A DNA stretch of 64,000 nt from Flavobacteriales bacterium 34_180_T64 (GCA_002162765.1 MAAR01000013.1:1-64000), one strand, 5' to 3'. Shown: positions 1-8,749, numbered from the stretch's first letter. The notes: generated from the sequence alone by a model not told the origin. Program-made: numbers and translations.

Positions 1-74
1 TTACCTTTCCGAACAGAGAAGTTAAGCCCATTTGCGCCGATGGTACTACATTCGTGGGAGAGTAGGTCGTCGCC
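1..74 (+). rRNA. rrf: 5S ribosomal RNA, 3' part only
   Basis: The first 74 bases match the 3' two thirds of a bacterial 5S rRNA: the loop around CCGAACAGAGAAGTTAAGCCC, then GATGGTACTAC and GGGAGAGTAGGTCG. The 5' end is cut by the window edge. A U-run and a strong hairpin follow directly, so this is probably the end of an rrn operon (16S-23S-5S order is inferred). Confidence 0.93.
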
Positions 75-82
75 TTTTTTAG

Positions 83-113
83 AAACCCTTCATAGAAATA
101 TGAAGGGTTTTTT
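83..113 (+). terminator. Rho-independent terminator of the rRNA operon
   Basis: An 11-bp perfect stem (AAACCCTTCAT / ATGAAGGGTTT) with a 6-base loop is followed by a T-run. It lies nine bases after the 5S rRNA end. Confidence 0.85.
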
Positions 114-224
114 GTTTTTAGTATACTTCTGTTTTTCCCAATCCCTTTGTTTTGTCCATCCTTGTTCTTGTAATTGCCTGAGTGATTACTCATCCATTTT
201 ACTTAGAAGAAATCGTGATTACTC

Positions 225-338
225 CGTAGTTGCAGTGACATCCTTTTTATATCATAAAAAGATACAATGGATAGAGCAGTTTTTATGCCAATAAAAACAG
301 ACCATAAAAAAAGCTCAACCTATTATGGTTGGACTATG
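225..338 (+). repeat. Structured intergenic repeat, copy 1
   Basis: The element runs from GTAGTTGCAGTGACATCC through a hairpin (CTTTTTAT / ATAAAAAG) to GATAGAGC, then GTTTTTATG-cc-AATAAAAAC, an A-rich tract and a second hairpin ending GGACT. The same order of blocks recurs at 8600-8727 with a different central hairpin. It resembles palindromic intergenic repeats that I recall from flavobacterial genomes; that comparison is from memory only. Confidence 0.6.
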
Positions 339-657
339 AAATACATAATTTTTTAAAGATTCTACTTTATAAACACGCTCTATGTTTAGAAGCATTTTAA
401 ATAGGAAATTCACGAGAGCTTAAGTGATTGGTAGTAAGCTTCTTACAAGACGTTATGATATTTCGCACAAAATAATTGTTAAAAATCAAAGAATTTTCCT
501 AAATTCGCTGTTAAAATGCAGTTTAAAGGTTGTTTTTTAACGATAAACGGCATGTAGATTACTGAAGAATTGAAGTAAGATATATCATAATTATGCGCCT
601 TTTATCTTAGTAAATACGCCAAATAAAACCAAAATCTAAATTAATACTACTTATAAT
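339..657. other. Intergenic region without a recognisable gene
   Basis: This AT-rich stretch separates copy 1 of the repeat from the first secreted-protein gene. I see no convincing reading frame, RNA fold or TAnnTTTG box; TATCTTAG near 604 is one mismatch from the box. It presumably holds the promoter of the 658 gene. Confidence 0.5.
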
Positions 658-1623
658 ATGATGAAAATTGTTAATTGGGCAGCATGCCTAATGATGGGTA
701 CATTTGTGTTTGCCCAAAACACACAAGTTGTTTCAAATAGTGGTGGCTACATCGAGAACGGAGTCATTAGTCTAGATCAAACCATCGGTGAATTAGCCGT
801 TGATGATCTGAAAGGAGCCGACCTTACGCTGGAGCAAGGATTTCACAATACCTTTTTAAAAATGGGATTGGTTGTAAATGCGATGGCTTTCTTACAAGGA
901 CCTTATAATGAAACAAATTTTTTAATGAATGATAATTTACGAAGTCTGGGTTTAATACCTTTGAATTCGCCTTATCTAGATTCTGATACAGCTACAACTC
1001 AAGATATACTCGATGTTGTTGGAAATGATGCAATAGTTGATTGGGTATTTGTTGAAATCAGAGACCGATCAGTAAACAATCTGGTTATTGGTTACCAATC
1101 TGCGTTAATACAAAGGGATGGTGATGTAGTAGATGTAGATGGCATAAATCCTCTTGAATTTGATTTACTTCCAGGCACATATTTTGTTTCTGTTTCACAC
1201 AGAAATCATTTAGGAGCGTTGACAGAAAATGCCGAAATGTTAACTAAAAATCCGGAAGTTTTGGATTTTACTGATAGTGCCTTTACAACTTTTGGTAATT
1301 ACGCAAGAGTAGAACTCACATCTGGAGATATGGCGCTTTGGGCAGGTGATGTAAATGGCAATGGGCAGGTTCGCTTCCAAGGGCCAGGAAATGATACCAA
1401 TAAAATAAAAGACAATGTTCTTGATCTAACAAATGGAAACCCAGTTGGGAGTAATTTCTATCCATATGTTGCTTATGATAATGCAGATATCGATATGAAT
1501 GGTCAAGTCCGTTATCTTGGACCAGGAAATGACACGAATACACTTAAAGATATTGTGTTGTCACACCCTGCAAACTCGACTTCATCTAACTTTTTTCCGT
1601 TTTTTGTTCAAATACCTAATTAA
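658..1623 (+). CDS. Secreted protein with two dockerin-like calcium-binding repeats
   Basis: The 321-residue product has a signal peptide (about 1-19, ending FVFAQ). The segment after it (VVSNSGGYIENG...TIGEL...LTLEQGF) is typical of the start of Bacteroidota T9SS-exported surface proteins. The C-terminus carries two related Asp/Asn-rich units, GDVNGNGQVRFQGPGNDTN and DMNGQVRYLGPGNDTN, each followed by a short helix (IKDNVL, LKDIVL). This resembles dockerin/EF-hand calcium loops. There is no clear C-terminal sorting domain. The next gene, 20 bases downstream, does have one, so the two may be an operon or a split precursor. ATG 658 is followed at once by ATG 661; either could be used. Function is unknown. 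Confidence 0.8.
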   Translation: MMKIVNWAACLMMGTFVFAQNTQVVSNSGGYIENGVISLDQTIGELAVDDLKGADLTLEQGFHNTFLKMGLVVNAMAFLQGPYNETNFLMNDNLRSLGLIPLNSPYLDSDTATTQDILDVVGNDAIVDWVFVEIRDRSVNNLVIGYQSALIQRDGDVVDVDGINPLEFDLLPGTYFVSVSHRNHLGALTENAEMLTKNPEVLDFTDSAFTTFGNYARVELTSGDMALWAGDVNGNGQVRFQGPGNDTNKIKDNVLDLTNGNPVGSNFYPYVAYDNADIDMNGQVRYLGPGNDTNTLKDIVLSHPANSTSSNFFPFFVQIPN

Positions 1624-1643
1624 TAAAATCAATTATTCATACC

Positions 1644-2465
1644 ATGAAAAAACTTTACACTACACTTACAATTTTAATTTTTACTATAGCGATTCAAGCA
1701 CAGTCGTTTGATTTCAGTATAGTATTTGCCGGAGTAAATTCGGGAACCAATAATTATCAATTTGCCCTTGTAGCTACCCCTAGTGCAACTGTTTCGACAG
1801 GTAACACAGCCGATATGGTTGCTGGATTCTATATTCCGTCAGGTTTAGGTATCGGTAATTTCGCAACTGGAAATTCTGGAATACCTGCTGGGGAATGGTC
1901 AGCAAATTTCATGCTAAATAACGCTAATGGAGATGGTTATTTTTTAGCTAGAACTCCTTCTGGAGCTAACGTATTAATTCCAGGTGATGGCCCTTTTGAA
2001 TTGGTTTTGTTCGATTTAATTGCGAGCCCAAATCCAACCGCTGGAGCCCTTGATATTATTGATAACAGTGATTCAATTTGGATTGATTCATTTTCATTTA
2101 CACAGAACTATATTAATATAGATACAGGTGATGCTAATGGAACTATCGATCATTATTTACAAAATGACCCATTGGCCAGTTCAATAAATTTCTCAACATT
2201 AGGTATTGAAGACAACACGCTTAAAGATATTACATTCAAAGCATTTCCAATTCCGAGTTATGATATCGTTACTATAAATAACCCTACTACAAATGAATTA
2301 CACTATTCTGTTAAGAATATGGTAGGTCAGGATATGGGAATACAAGGTGCTCTCGGGTCTAACGGAAACACACAAATACGCCTTGGTCAACTCGAAGCTG
2401 CAGTTTATTTCATTATGATAAGTGATGGAAACAGCAAAAAGACATTGAAAATAATCATAAAATAA
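1644..2465 (+). CDS. Secreted protein with T9SS type A sorting domain
   Basis: The 273-residue product has a signal peptide (about 1-19, ending AIQAQ). Its central region (SFDFSIVFAG..., about 20-180) is a beta-rich extracellular domain that I cannot name. The last 75 residues fit a T9SS C-terminal sorting domain: FKAFPIPSYDIVTINNP, then YSVKNMVGQD, and the closing VYFIMISDGNSKKTLKIIIK. That tail is removed by the PorU sortase, which is itself encoded at 23592. It lies 20 bases after the dockerin-like gene and 29 before the fibre gene, so the three probably form one transcript. The substrate or binding partner is unknown. Confidence 0.82.
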   Translation: MKKLYTTLTILIFTIAIQAQSFDFSIVFAGVNSGTNNYQFALVATPSATVSTGNTADMVAGFYIPSGLGIGNFATGNSGIPAGEWSANFMLNNANGDGYFLARTPSGANVLIPGDGPFELVLFDLIASPNPTAGALDIIDNSDSIWIDSFSFTQNYINIDTGDANGTIDHYLQNDPLASSINFSTLGIEDNTLKDITFKAFPIPSYDIVTINNPTTNELHYSVKNMVGQDMGIQGALGSNGNTQIRLGQLEAAVYFIMISDGNSKKTLKIIIK

Positions 2466-2494
2466 TTAGCTATTAATCAATTTAAACCTACAAA

Positions 2495-5400
2495 ATGAAA
2501 AACATTTTAATTCTGGTAATATTTGTTTTGACAACAAGTTTTGCCACAGCTCAAACTTTTAATTACCAGGCTACAGCCAGAGACACTAACGGCGATTTAA
2601 TCGTTGGTGGGGATTTGGGTGTACAGATACGACTTCTAGCAGGCAGTGACGCCGGAGCAGAAGCTTATGCCGAAACCTATATGGTCACTACCAATACCAA
2701 TGGTGTATTTAATCTCGCTATCGGTGAGGCTGGTGATATCTCAGTATTAGACTGGGGAAATGTAACGTACTTCCTAGAAATTTCAATTGATGAAACAGGA
2801 GGAACAACGTATGCTTTAGTTGGTGCAACCCAATTGCGATCAGTACCTGTAGCAATGACCTCTTCTAAATTTGAAGCTCAGGTTGGTTCTACCAATGTGA
2901 TTCAGTTAGCAACAACAGTTACCAATAATTCTGGAAACATTACTACTTTAAGTAATAATGATGCTAACCAATCGTCACGTATACTTACTTTAGAAAATCA
3001 AAACTTAAATGGTAGATTAACAATAGCTGAGGCAACAATTGCTCAGAATACAGCTGATATTTCGTCTGCCAATTCAGGTTTACAAGCCAATATTGATGCT
3101 GAAGAAGCAAGAGCAATAACAGCTGAAACAGCAAATACCAATGCCATTACAGCCGAGGTAACAAGAGCAACTGGAGCAGAAACTGTGAATGCAGATGCTA
3201 TCGCTGCTAACCAAGCGGCAAATACTACTGCAGATGCAACTTTACAAGCAAATATAGATGCTGAGACGCTAAGAGCGACAACGGCTGAAGATGCAAATAC
3301 TGCAGCAATTACTGCAAATACAGCAGCTGCTAATGCAGCAAATGCAACGCTTCAATCTAATATTGATGCCGAAGTAACGCGAGCAACAACAGCAGAAGGT
3401 CTTATTCAAGATGACGTAAATGCTAATCAAACCTCTAGTGAAGCTGCTGATACAGCATTACAAACTACAATTGATGCGAATCAAAGTGGATTGGTCGCTT
3501 ATCAGGCGTTTACAGCGTTATCAATAACAGCTAATACAGATGCTATTGCTGCTGAAGAACTAAGAGCAACAACTGCAGAAGGTACTAACGCCGGAGCGAT
3601 TGCTGCTAATGGAACTGCTATTTCTAATGAAATTGCAAGAGCAACAGGTGTTGAAGCAGCTAATACAGCGGCTATTACTGCTGAAGAAACAAGAGCACTA
3701 GCAGCAGAAGGATTAAATACTGCAGCAATTTCAGCTGAAGAGGCAAGAGCGCAAGCAGCTGAAGGCGTAAATACATTGGCAATTTCGAATGAAATTACCA
3801 GAGCAACAGGTGTTGAAGCAGCTAATACAGCGGCTATTACTGCTGAAGAAACAAGAGCACTAGCAGCAGAAGGATTAAATGCAGCAGCAATTTCTGGGGA
3901 AGAAACAAGAGCTTTGGCAGCTGAAAGCGCTAATGCTACAGCCATCGCAAATGAAATTACGAGAGCAACAGCGGCAGAAGATGCAAATACAGCGTCTATT
4001 ACAGCTAATGAAACTGCAAATGGTATAGCAAATACTACACTTCAAGCAAATATTGATGCTGAAGTGCTTAGAGCAACTGCAGCTGAGACGCTAAACGCAA
4101 CAAATATTTCTAATGAAATAACAAGAGCCACAGCGGCAGAAGGTGTGAATGCAACAAACATTTCTAATGAAATCACAAGAGCAACAACAGCTGAAGATGC
4201 TAATACGGCAGCTATAGCAGCTGAAGAAGCAAGAGCAATTGCAGCCGAAAGTTCTAACTCGGCTGTTATTACAGCTAATTTCTTGGCGATTCAAGCTGAG
4301 GAAACAAGAGCAATTGCAGCAGAAAATGCGAACACAGCAGCTATTACAGCTGAGCAAACCAGAGCCCTAGCTGCAGAAGGATTAAATGCAGCAGCAATTT
4401 TAGCTGAACAGACGAGAGCATTAGCTGCAGAAGGTGTAAATACAGCGGCAATAACTGCTAATGAAACTGCAAGTAATGCAGCAAATGTGACACTTCAATC
4501 TAATATTAATACTTTAGAAGGAACTGTAACAGCAAACGAAGTAGCTAATGATGCTGCCGATGCAAGTCTTCAATCTAATATTGATACTTTAGAAGGAACG
4601 GTAACTGCTAATGAAGTAGCTAATGATGCTGCTGATGTAACGCTTCAATCTAATATTAATGCGTTAACGGGAACTGTCACTGCTAATGAAGTAGCGAACG
4701 ATGCTGCTGATGCAACACTTCAATCTAATATTGATACTTTAGAAGGAACGGTAACATCTAACGAAACAGCGAGTAATGCTTCAGATGCAACGCTTCAATC
4801 TAATATTGATACTTTAGAAGGAACGGTAACTGCTAACGAAGTAGCTAATGATGCTGCTGATGTAACACTTCAGTCTAATATTAATACGTTAACGGGAACT
4901 GTAACTGCAAACGAAGTAGCGAACGATGCTGCTGATGCAACACTTCAATCCAATATTGATACTTTAGAAGGAACCGTAACTGCAAATGAAGTAGCGAATG
5001 ATGCTGCCGATGTAACACTTCAATCTAATATTAATACCTTAGAAGGAACTGTAACAGCAAATGAAGTAGCTAATGATGCTGCTGATGTAACGCTTCAATC
5101 TAATATTGATACTTTAGAAGGAACAGTAACAACGAACGAAACAGCAAGTAATGCTTCAGATGCAAGTCTTCAATCTAATATTGATACTTTAGAAGGAACT
5201 GTAACAGCAAACGAAGTAGCTAATGATGCTGCCGATGTAACACTTCAGTCTAATATTAATACATTAACGGGAACTGTAACTGCAAACGAAGTAGCAAACG
5301 ATGCTGCTGATGCAACACTTCAATCTAATATTGATACTTTAGAAGGATCCGTAACTGCTAATGAAGTTGCTAATGATGCTGCTGACGTAACGCTTCAATC

Positions 5401-6892
5401 TAATGTTAATACTTTAGAAGGAACTGTAACGGCTAACGAAGTAGCGAATGATGCTGCTGATGTAACGCTTCAATCTAATATAAATACTTTAGAAGGAACT
5501 GTAACTGCAAACGAAGTAGCGAATGATGCTGCCGATGCAACACTTCAATCTAATATTGATACTTTAGAAGGAACTGTAACAGCAAACGAAGTAGCGAACG
5601 ATGCTGCCGATGTAACACTTCAATCTAATATTAATACGTTAACAGGAACCGTAACTGCAAACGAAGTAGCGAACGATGCTGCTGATGTAACGCTTCAATC
5701 TAATATAGACACTTTAGAAGGTACTGTAACAGCTAATGAATTAGCGAACGATGCTACAGATGCTGATTTAAATACGAGAGTAGCAACAATTGAAGGTATG
5801 AATGGAGCTGTAACGCTTAGCAACTTAGGAGTTTCTACGTTATCTCCGAATGCTATTGTTGGTGGACAAAATGGAACGGTATTAGACGGTTCTATTGATG
5901 AGTGGGATTTAGCAGCGTCTTCTGTTGGACAACAACAGTTACAAACAAATTCTATTACGTCGGCTAAAATCTTAGACGGTCAGATCTCAACTGCTAAACT
6001 GGCAACGGACGCCGTGGATACCGATAAACTTGCTGCAGATTCAGTTACGACTATTAAGATTTTAAATGCAAATGTTACTGAAGCAAAATTAGCTTTTGAT
6101 ACAGCGACTCAAGTTGAGTTAAATACAACGAATGGGCTTGTTGCAGCAAACACAGCTAAAGTAGGAATTACAGCAGGTCAAGCATCTGCAATTACTGCGA
6201 ACACAGCTAAAGTAGGTTATACTGAAGCTGCGGTAACGGCTAATGTAAGTGTTGCAGCTAATACAGCTAAAGTAGGAATTACAGGAGCTCAGGCAACTGC
6301 AATTGGAGATAATACTGCTAAGGTTGGTTATACAGAAGCATTAGTTTCTGCTAATACAGATGTTGCAGCGAATACTGCTAAGGTTGGTTATACAGAAGCA
6401 TTAGTTTCTGCTAATACAGATGTTACAGCGAATACAGCTAAGGTAGGATATACCGAAGTTTTAGTGTCTGCTAATACAACTGTTACGGCTAATACAGCTA
6501 AAGTAACCAATGCAACACATACGGGTGATGTAACTGGTGCTACCGTGTTAACCATCGCTGCTGATGCAGTAACTAATGCTAAAATTGCTGATGGAGCAGT
6601 AACTTCTGCTAAAATTGTAAGTATTACTGAAAGCCAAATAAGTGATCTTAGTGCTCATACTCTTGTAAGAGAAGTTGCTGATGAGCCTACAGGTTTTGCC
6701 AATGCTACAACAGGGTTTACTTTATCACAGACTCCTTCTGTAAATAGCAAAGTAAAAATGTACATCAATGGGATTAGAATTAGTAATTCAGCTTATTCTG
6801 TTACAGGAACAGCTTTAACCTATAACCCTGCTAGTAATGGCAGTTATGTTATTCAATCCTCTGATAGAATTCAGTTTGATTTTTATTACTAA
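2495..6892 (+). CDS. Giant repeat-built surface fibre protein
   Basis: The 1465-residue product has a signal peptide (1-19). Next comes a domain (about 20-130, FNYQATARD...SVPVAMTS) common at the N-terminus of Bacteroidota secreted fibres. Residues about 190-660 are 18-residue repeats of the type AEETRALAAEGLNTAAI. Residues about 666-1090 are seventeen 25-residue repeats of the type TLQSNIDTLEGTVTANEVANDAAD, likely a coiled-coil stalk. Then follow repeats of the type SAKILDGQISTAKLA and 20-residue units ANTAKVGYTEALVSANTDV. The final 75 residues (REVADEPTGF...IQFDFYY) look like a tip domain. The build resembles phage tail fibres and trimeric adhesins, but no phage genes are nearby. Adhesion is inferred; no T9SS sorting tail is evident. 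Confidence 0.85.
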   Translation: MKNILILVIFVLTTSFATAQTFNYQATARDTNGDLIVGGDLGVQIRLLAGSDAGAEAYAETYMVTTNTNGVFNLAIGEAGDISVLDWGNVTYFLEISIDETGGTTYALVGATQLRSVPVAMTSSKFEAQVGSTNVIQLATTVTNNSGNITTLSNNDANQSSRILTLENQNLNGRLTIAEATIAQNTADISSANSGLQANIDAEEARAITAETANTNAITAEVTRATGAETVNADAIAANQAANTTADATLQANIDAETLRATTAEDANTAAITANTAAANAANATLQSNIDAEVTRATTAEGLIQDDVNANQTSSEAADTALQTTIDANQSGLVAYQAFTALSITANTDAIAAEELRATTAEGTNAGAIAANGTAISNEIARATGVEAANTAAITAEETRALAAEGLNTAAISAEEARAQAAEGVNTLAISNEITRATGVEAANTAAITAEETRALAAEGLNAAAISGEETRALAAESANATAIANEITRATAAEDANTASITANETANGIANTTLQANIDAEVLRATAAETLNATNISNEITRATAAEGVNATNISNEITRATTAEDANTAAIAAEEARAIAAESSNSAVITANFLAIQAEETRAIAAENANTAAITAEQTRALAAEGLNAAAILAEQTRALAAEGVNTAAITANETASNAANVTLQSNINTLEGTVTANEVANDAADASLQSNIDTLEGTVTANEVANDAADVTLQSNINALTGTVTANEVANDAADATLQSNIDTLEGTVTSNETASNASDATLQSNIDTLEGTVTANEVANDAADVTLQSNINTLTGTVTANEVANDAADATLQSNIDTLEGTVTANEVANDAADVTLQSNINTLEGTVTANEVANDAADVTLQSNIDTLEGTVTTNETASNASDASLQSNIDTLEGTVTANEVANDAADVTLQSNINTLTGTVTANEVANDAADATLQSNIDTLEGSVTANEVANDAADVTLQSNVNTLEGTVTANEVANDAADVTLQSNINTLEGTVTANEVANDAADATLQSNIDTLEGTVTANEVANDAADVTLQSNINTLTGTVTANEVANDAADVTLQSNIDTLEGTVTANELANDATDADLNTRVATIEGMNGAVTLSNLGVSTLSPNAIVGGQNGTVLDGSIDEWDLAASSVGQQQLQTNSITSAKILDGQISTAKLATDAVDTDKLAADSVTTIKILNANVTEAKLAFDTATQVELNTTNGLVAANTAKVGITAGQASAITANTAKVGYTEAAVTANVSVAANTAKVGITGAQATAIGDNTAKVGYTEALVSANTDVAANTAKVGYTEALVSANTDVTANTAKVGYTEVLVSANTTVTANTAKVTNATHTGDVTGATVLTIAADAVTNAKIADGAVTSAKIVSITESQISDLSAHTLVREVADEPTGFANATTGFTLSQTPSVNSKVKMYINGIRISNSAYSVTGTALTYNPASNGSYVIQSSDRIQFDFYY
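3638..3880 (+). repeat. Long exact duplication in the 18-residue repeat zone
   Basis: An 81-base stretch at 3638-3718 recurs identically at 3800-3880. The offset is 162 bases, exactly three 54-base (18-codon) units. This is a recent in-frame duplication inside the fibre gene. Confidence 0.85.
4489..5763 (+). repeat. Tandem array of seventeen 75-bp coding repeats
   Basis: Seventeen in-frame 25-codon units encode variants of TLQSNIDTLEGTVTANEVANDAAD. Unit variants recur every five units: the NTLTG form is units 6, 11 and 16, and the NETASNASD form is units 4 and 9. This implies a higher-order 375-bp repeat that spread by block duplication. Confidence 0.88.
6311..6424 (+). repeat. Nearly perfect 60-bp tandem duplication
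   Basis: Positions 6311-6364 and 6371-6424 are identical over 54 bases at a 60-base period. They encode two copies of the 20-residue unit beginning NTAKVGYTEALVSANTDV. A third, more diverged unit follows. Confidence 0.85.
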
Positions 6893-6929
6893 ACAAGGAA
6901 ATAATTTATAGGCTATCAATTAATTTGTA

Positions 6930-6970
6930 AAAACGGGCCTGACTAAACTTAAGTTGGGCCTGTTTTTTTT
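6930..6970 (+). terminator. Rho-independent terminator after the fibre gene
   Basis: A 10-bp stem (AAAACGGGCC / GGCCTGTTTT, one G-U pair) is followed by a run of T residues. It lies 37 bases past the fibre stop codon and ends the 658-6892 transcript. Confidence 0.85.
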
Positions 6971-6987
6971 AATAATTCAATTTTAAT

Positions 6988-8436
6988 ATGAAAAAAAATA
7001 TAAATTTATTACTAGTATTATTTTTTCTAATCAGTAGCTACGCTTCTGCGCTTACCGTTATTGATGTTACCAATACAGATGATAGTGGAACAGGATCATT
7101 ACGGGCAGCAATCATACAGGCTAATACAGGTCCAGTGGATACTTATGACATCCAATTTAATGCTGTTTTAGACGGGCAAACCCTAACCTTACTCTCTAAT
7201 TTACCAAACATAATGGTAGATATGACCATTACTGGGCTTGCTGGTGGTGGGATCACTATTTCAGGGGCTGGCTCATTTACCATGTTTACTGTTGCAGCTA
7301 GTAAAACCTTAACGGTATCGGGATTAACGCTGACGAATAATACTACCGGTAATGGAAATGTTTTTTATGGTAATGCTGCCAATTTAGTGGCTTCAGATAT
7401 GGTTGTAACTGGGATTACAAATAATTATGCCTTTTATTCTCAGAATAGTGGGTCATCTATTAATTTTACTAATTCGACCTTTACAAGTAATAGTGCTTAT
7501 GTATTTGGAAGTGATCATGGCCAAACGCCTAGTACAACTTCAAATATCGAGACAGACTATACCAATAGAATTACGGTAACGGGTTCTACCTTTTCTTCAA
7601 ATACAGGTAAAATATTCAGAACAGAGCGCTTCGTGAAAATTGACGCTTGTAATTTTATCAATAATACCAACGTGATTGCAGAATTTAGAGGGCTAAACAG
7701 GTACCAAGTTTTAAATTCGACCTTTACTAATAATAGCTATGCTGGCAGTATGTTTTCTTTTACTTCTAACGCACCAGGTGAACCCTACCTTTCTGGTTTA
7801 GGTGCAAATAATCATCTGTTTGATGGCAATACTTTTACAGGAAATTCTGGGACAATTGTTAATCCTGGTAATAGTGGTTGGGAAGCAAAAACAACTATTT
7901 CTAATAATATTTTTAGTAACAATAATGCTAAATGGTCGGGTAGCCCGGCAGTAATAACAGGAAATACCTATGATGATTTAATTGCATCGGTGAGTCATGA
8001 TGTTGATACGAATAGAATGGTTGTTATTATGAATACAGCTGTTTTTAATACCAATGGGGGATCAGGAGCTTTAGAAGCGAATGATTTCGAATTTTCTTTA
8101 AGTGGAGGTACGGCTACCTTAGGTTCTACCGTGCCAACAAGTATTTCAAATAGTGGGAATACCTATTATTTAGGACTGAATATTTCAGGGACTATTAATG
8201 GTGCCGAATTACTTTCAGTAGATCCTATAATCGACTCAATTTATGATGCGTCAGCGAATAAAGCTGGTGCTTTGCAAGCAAATGGGTCTAGTAATTTAGT
8301 AGTGCCAGTTACATTGGTTACTAAGTATGGTGAGATTGCTACCAGCAACGCTAATACTGTAAATGCCAATGGAGCTCTAGGTACTGGAGGCGGTGTTGAT
8401 GAAAATGGAAAAACCACGGTGATTATTGAAGATTAG
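6988..8436 (+). CDS. Secreted right-handed beta-helix protein
   Basis: The 482-residue product has a signal peptide (about 1-21). After it comes VTNTDDSGTGSLRAAIIQAN, the CSLREA-like start of many Bacteroidota parallel beta-helix proteins. Residues about 60-330 carry irregular beta-helix rungs rich in N, T and S (LTLTNNTTGNGNVF, NSTFTSNS, GSTFSSNTGKIF, NNIFSNNN). Residues about 330-440 form a separate domain (VIMNTAVFNTNGGSGALEAN...) like the Ig-type domains appended to such proteins. No standard C-terminal T9SS tail is visible. The fibre terminator precedes it and a perfect hairpin follows, so it is probably its own unit. The ligand is unknown. Confidence 0.8.
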   Translation: MKKNINLLLVLFFLISSYASALTVIDVTNTDDSGTGSLRAAIIQANTGPVDTYDIQFNAVLDGQTLTLLSNLPNIMVDMTITGLAGGGITISGAGSFTMFTVAASKTLTVSGLTLTNNTTGNGNVFYGNAANLVASDMVVTGITNNYAFYSQNSGSSINFTNSTFTSNSAYVFGSDHGQTPSTTSNIETDYTNRITVTGSTFSSNTGKIFRTERFVKIDACNFINNTNVIAEFRGLNRYQVLNSTFTNNSYAGSMFSFTSNAPGEPYLSGLGANNHLFDGNTFTGNSGTIVNPGNSGWEAKTTISNNIFSNNNAKWSGSPAVITGNTYDDLIASVSHDVDTNRMVVIMNTAVFNTNGGSGALEANDFEFSLSGGTATLGSTVPTSISNSGNTYYLGLNISGTINGAELLSVDPIIDSIYDASANKAGALQANGSSNLVVPVTLVTKYGEIATSNANTVNANGALGTGGGVDENGKTTVIIED

Positions 8437-8472
8437 TTCCTTGAATTGAAATAGAGAATTATTCCGAATTAA

Positions 8473-8516
8473 AATAAAATAACTCATCACAGACATCTGT
8501 GATGAGTTATTTTATT
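8473..8516 (+). terminator. Perfect 21-bp inverted repeat, bidirectional terminator
   Basis: The left arm 8473-8493 and right arm 8496-8516 are exact reverse complements around a 2-base spacer. The core is AACTCATCACAGA / TCTGTGATGAGTT with AT-rich outer arms. Placed 37 bases after the beta-helix gene, it most likely ends transcription. Confidence 0.8.
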
Positions 8517-8599
8517 CTTAAGAGTATAGGGTTTAGGGGTGTCAACTCTATATGAATGATCTACAATTGACACCTATAAAATTAACATATGATTAGAAC

Positions 8600-8727
8600 C
8601 GCCTGAGCGATAGCAGCGGCATCCTCTATTTGGCGCTTTGCGCTGAGCAGAGATAGAGCCGATAGCGCGGTTTTTATGTTAATAAAAACTGGCAAAAAAA
8701 AAGTACAGCGTAAATATGCTGGACTTT
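8600..8727 (+). repeat. Structured intergenic repeat, copy 2 (GC-rich)
   Basis: This copy has the block order of copy 1 at 225-338: CAGxGxCATCCT, a hairpin, GATAGAGC, GTTTTTATG-tt-AATAAAAAC, an A-tract and a hairpin ending GGACT. Its core is unusually GC-rich for the window, with nested inverted repeats (CCGC...GCGG, CTCTAT...ATAGAG, GGCGCTTTGCGCT). Its terminal hairpin pairs CAGC/GCTG where copy 1 pairs CAACC/GGTTG, so the pairing is kept although the bases differ. Confidence 0.6.
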
Positions 8728-8749
8728 GATTTTATTATGTAGGACTGCA

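Noticed and set aside
40..294. Open frame of 84 codons across the 5S rRNA end
   Set aside because: It overlaps the rRNA, its terminator and the intergenic repeat, and has no family-like sequence.
3502..3945. Minus-strand Ala-rich open frame of 147 codons
   Set aside because: It is the antisense shadow of the fibre gene's 18-residue repeats; composition follows the repeat and there is no start context.
4091..4357. Minus-strand Cys-rich open frame of 88 codons
   Set aside because: Antisense shadow of the same repeats; the cysteines come from reverse-complemented GCA codons.
4489..5763. Regular 75-bp repeats considered as a CRISPR array
   Set aside because: There are no unique spacers; the whole unit repeats and is coding in one frame, with no cas genes near.
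2495..6892. Fibre gene considered as a prophage tail gene
   Set aside because: It has a signal peptide and a Bacteroidota secretion domain, and no capsid, terminase, lysis or integrase gene adjoins.
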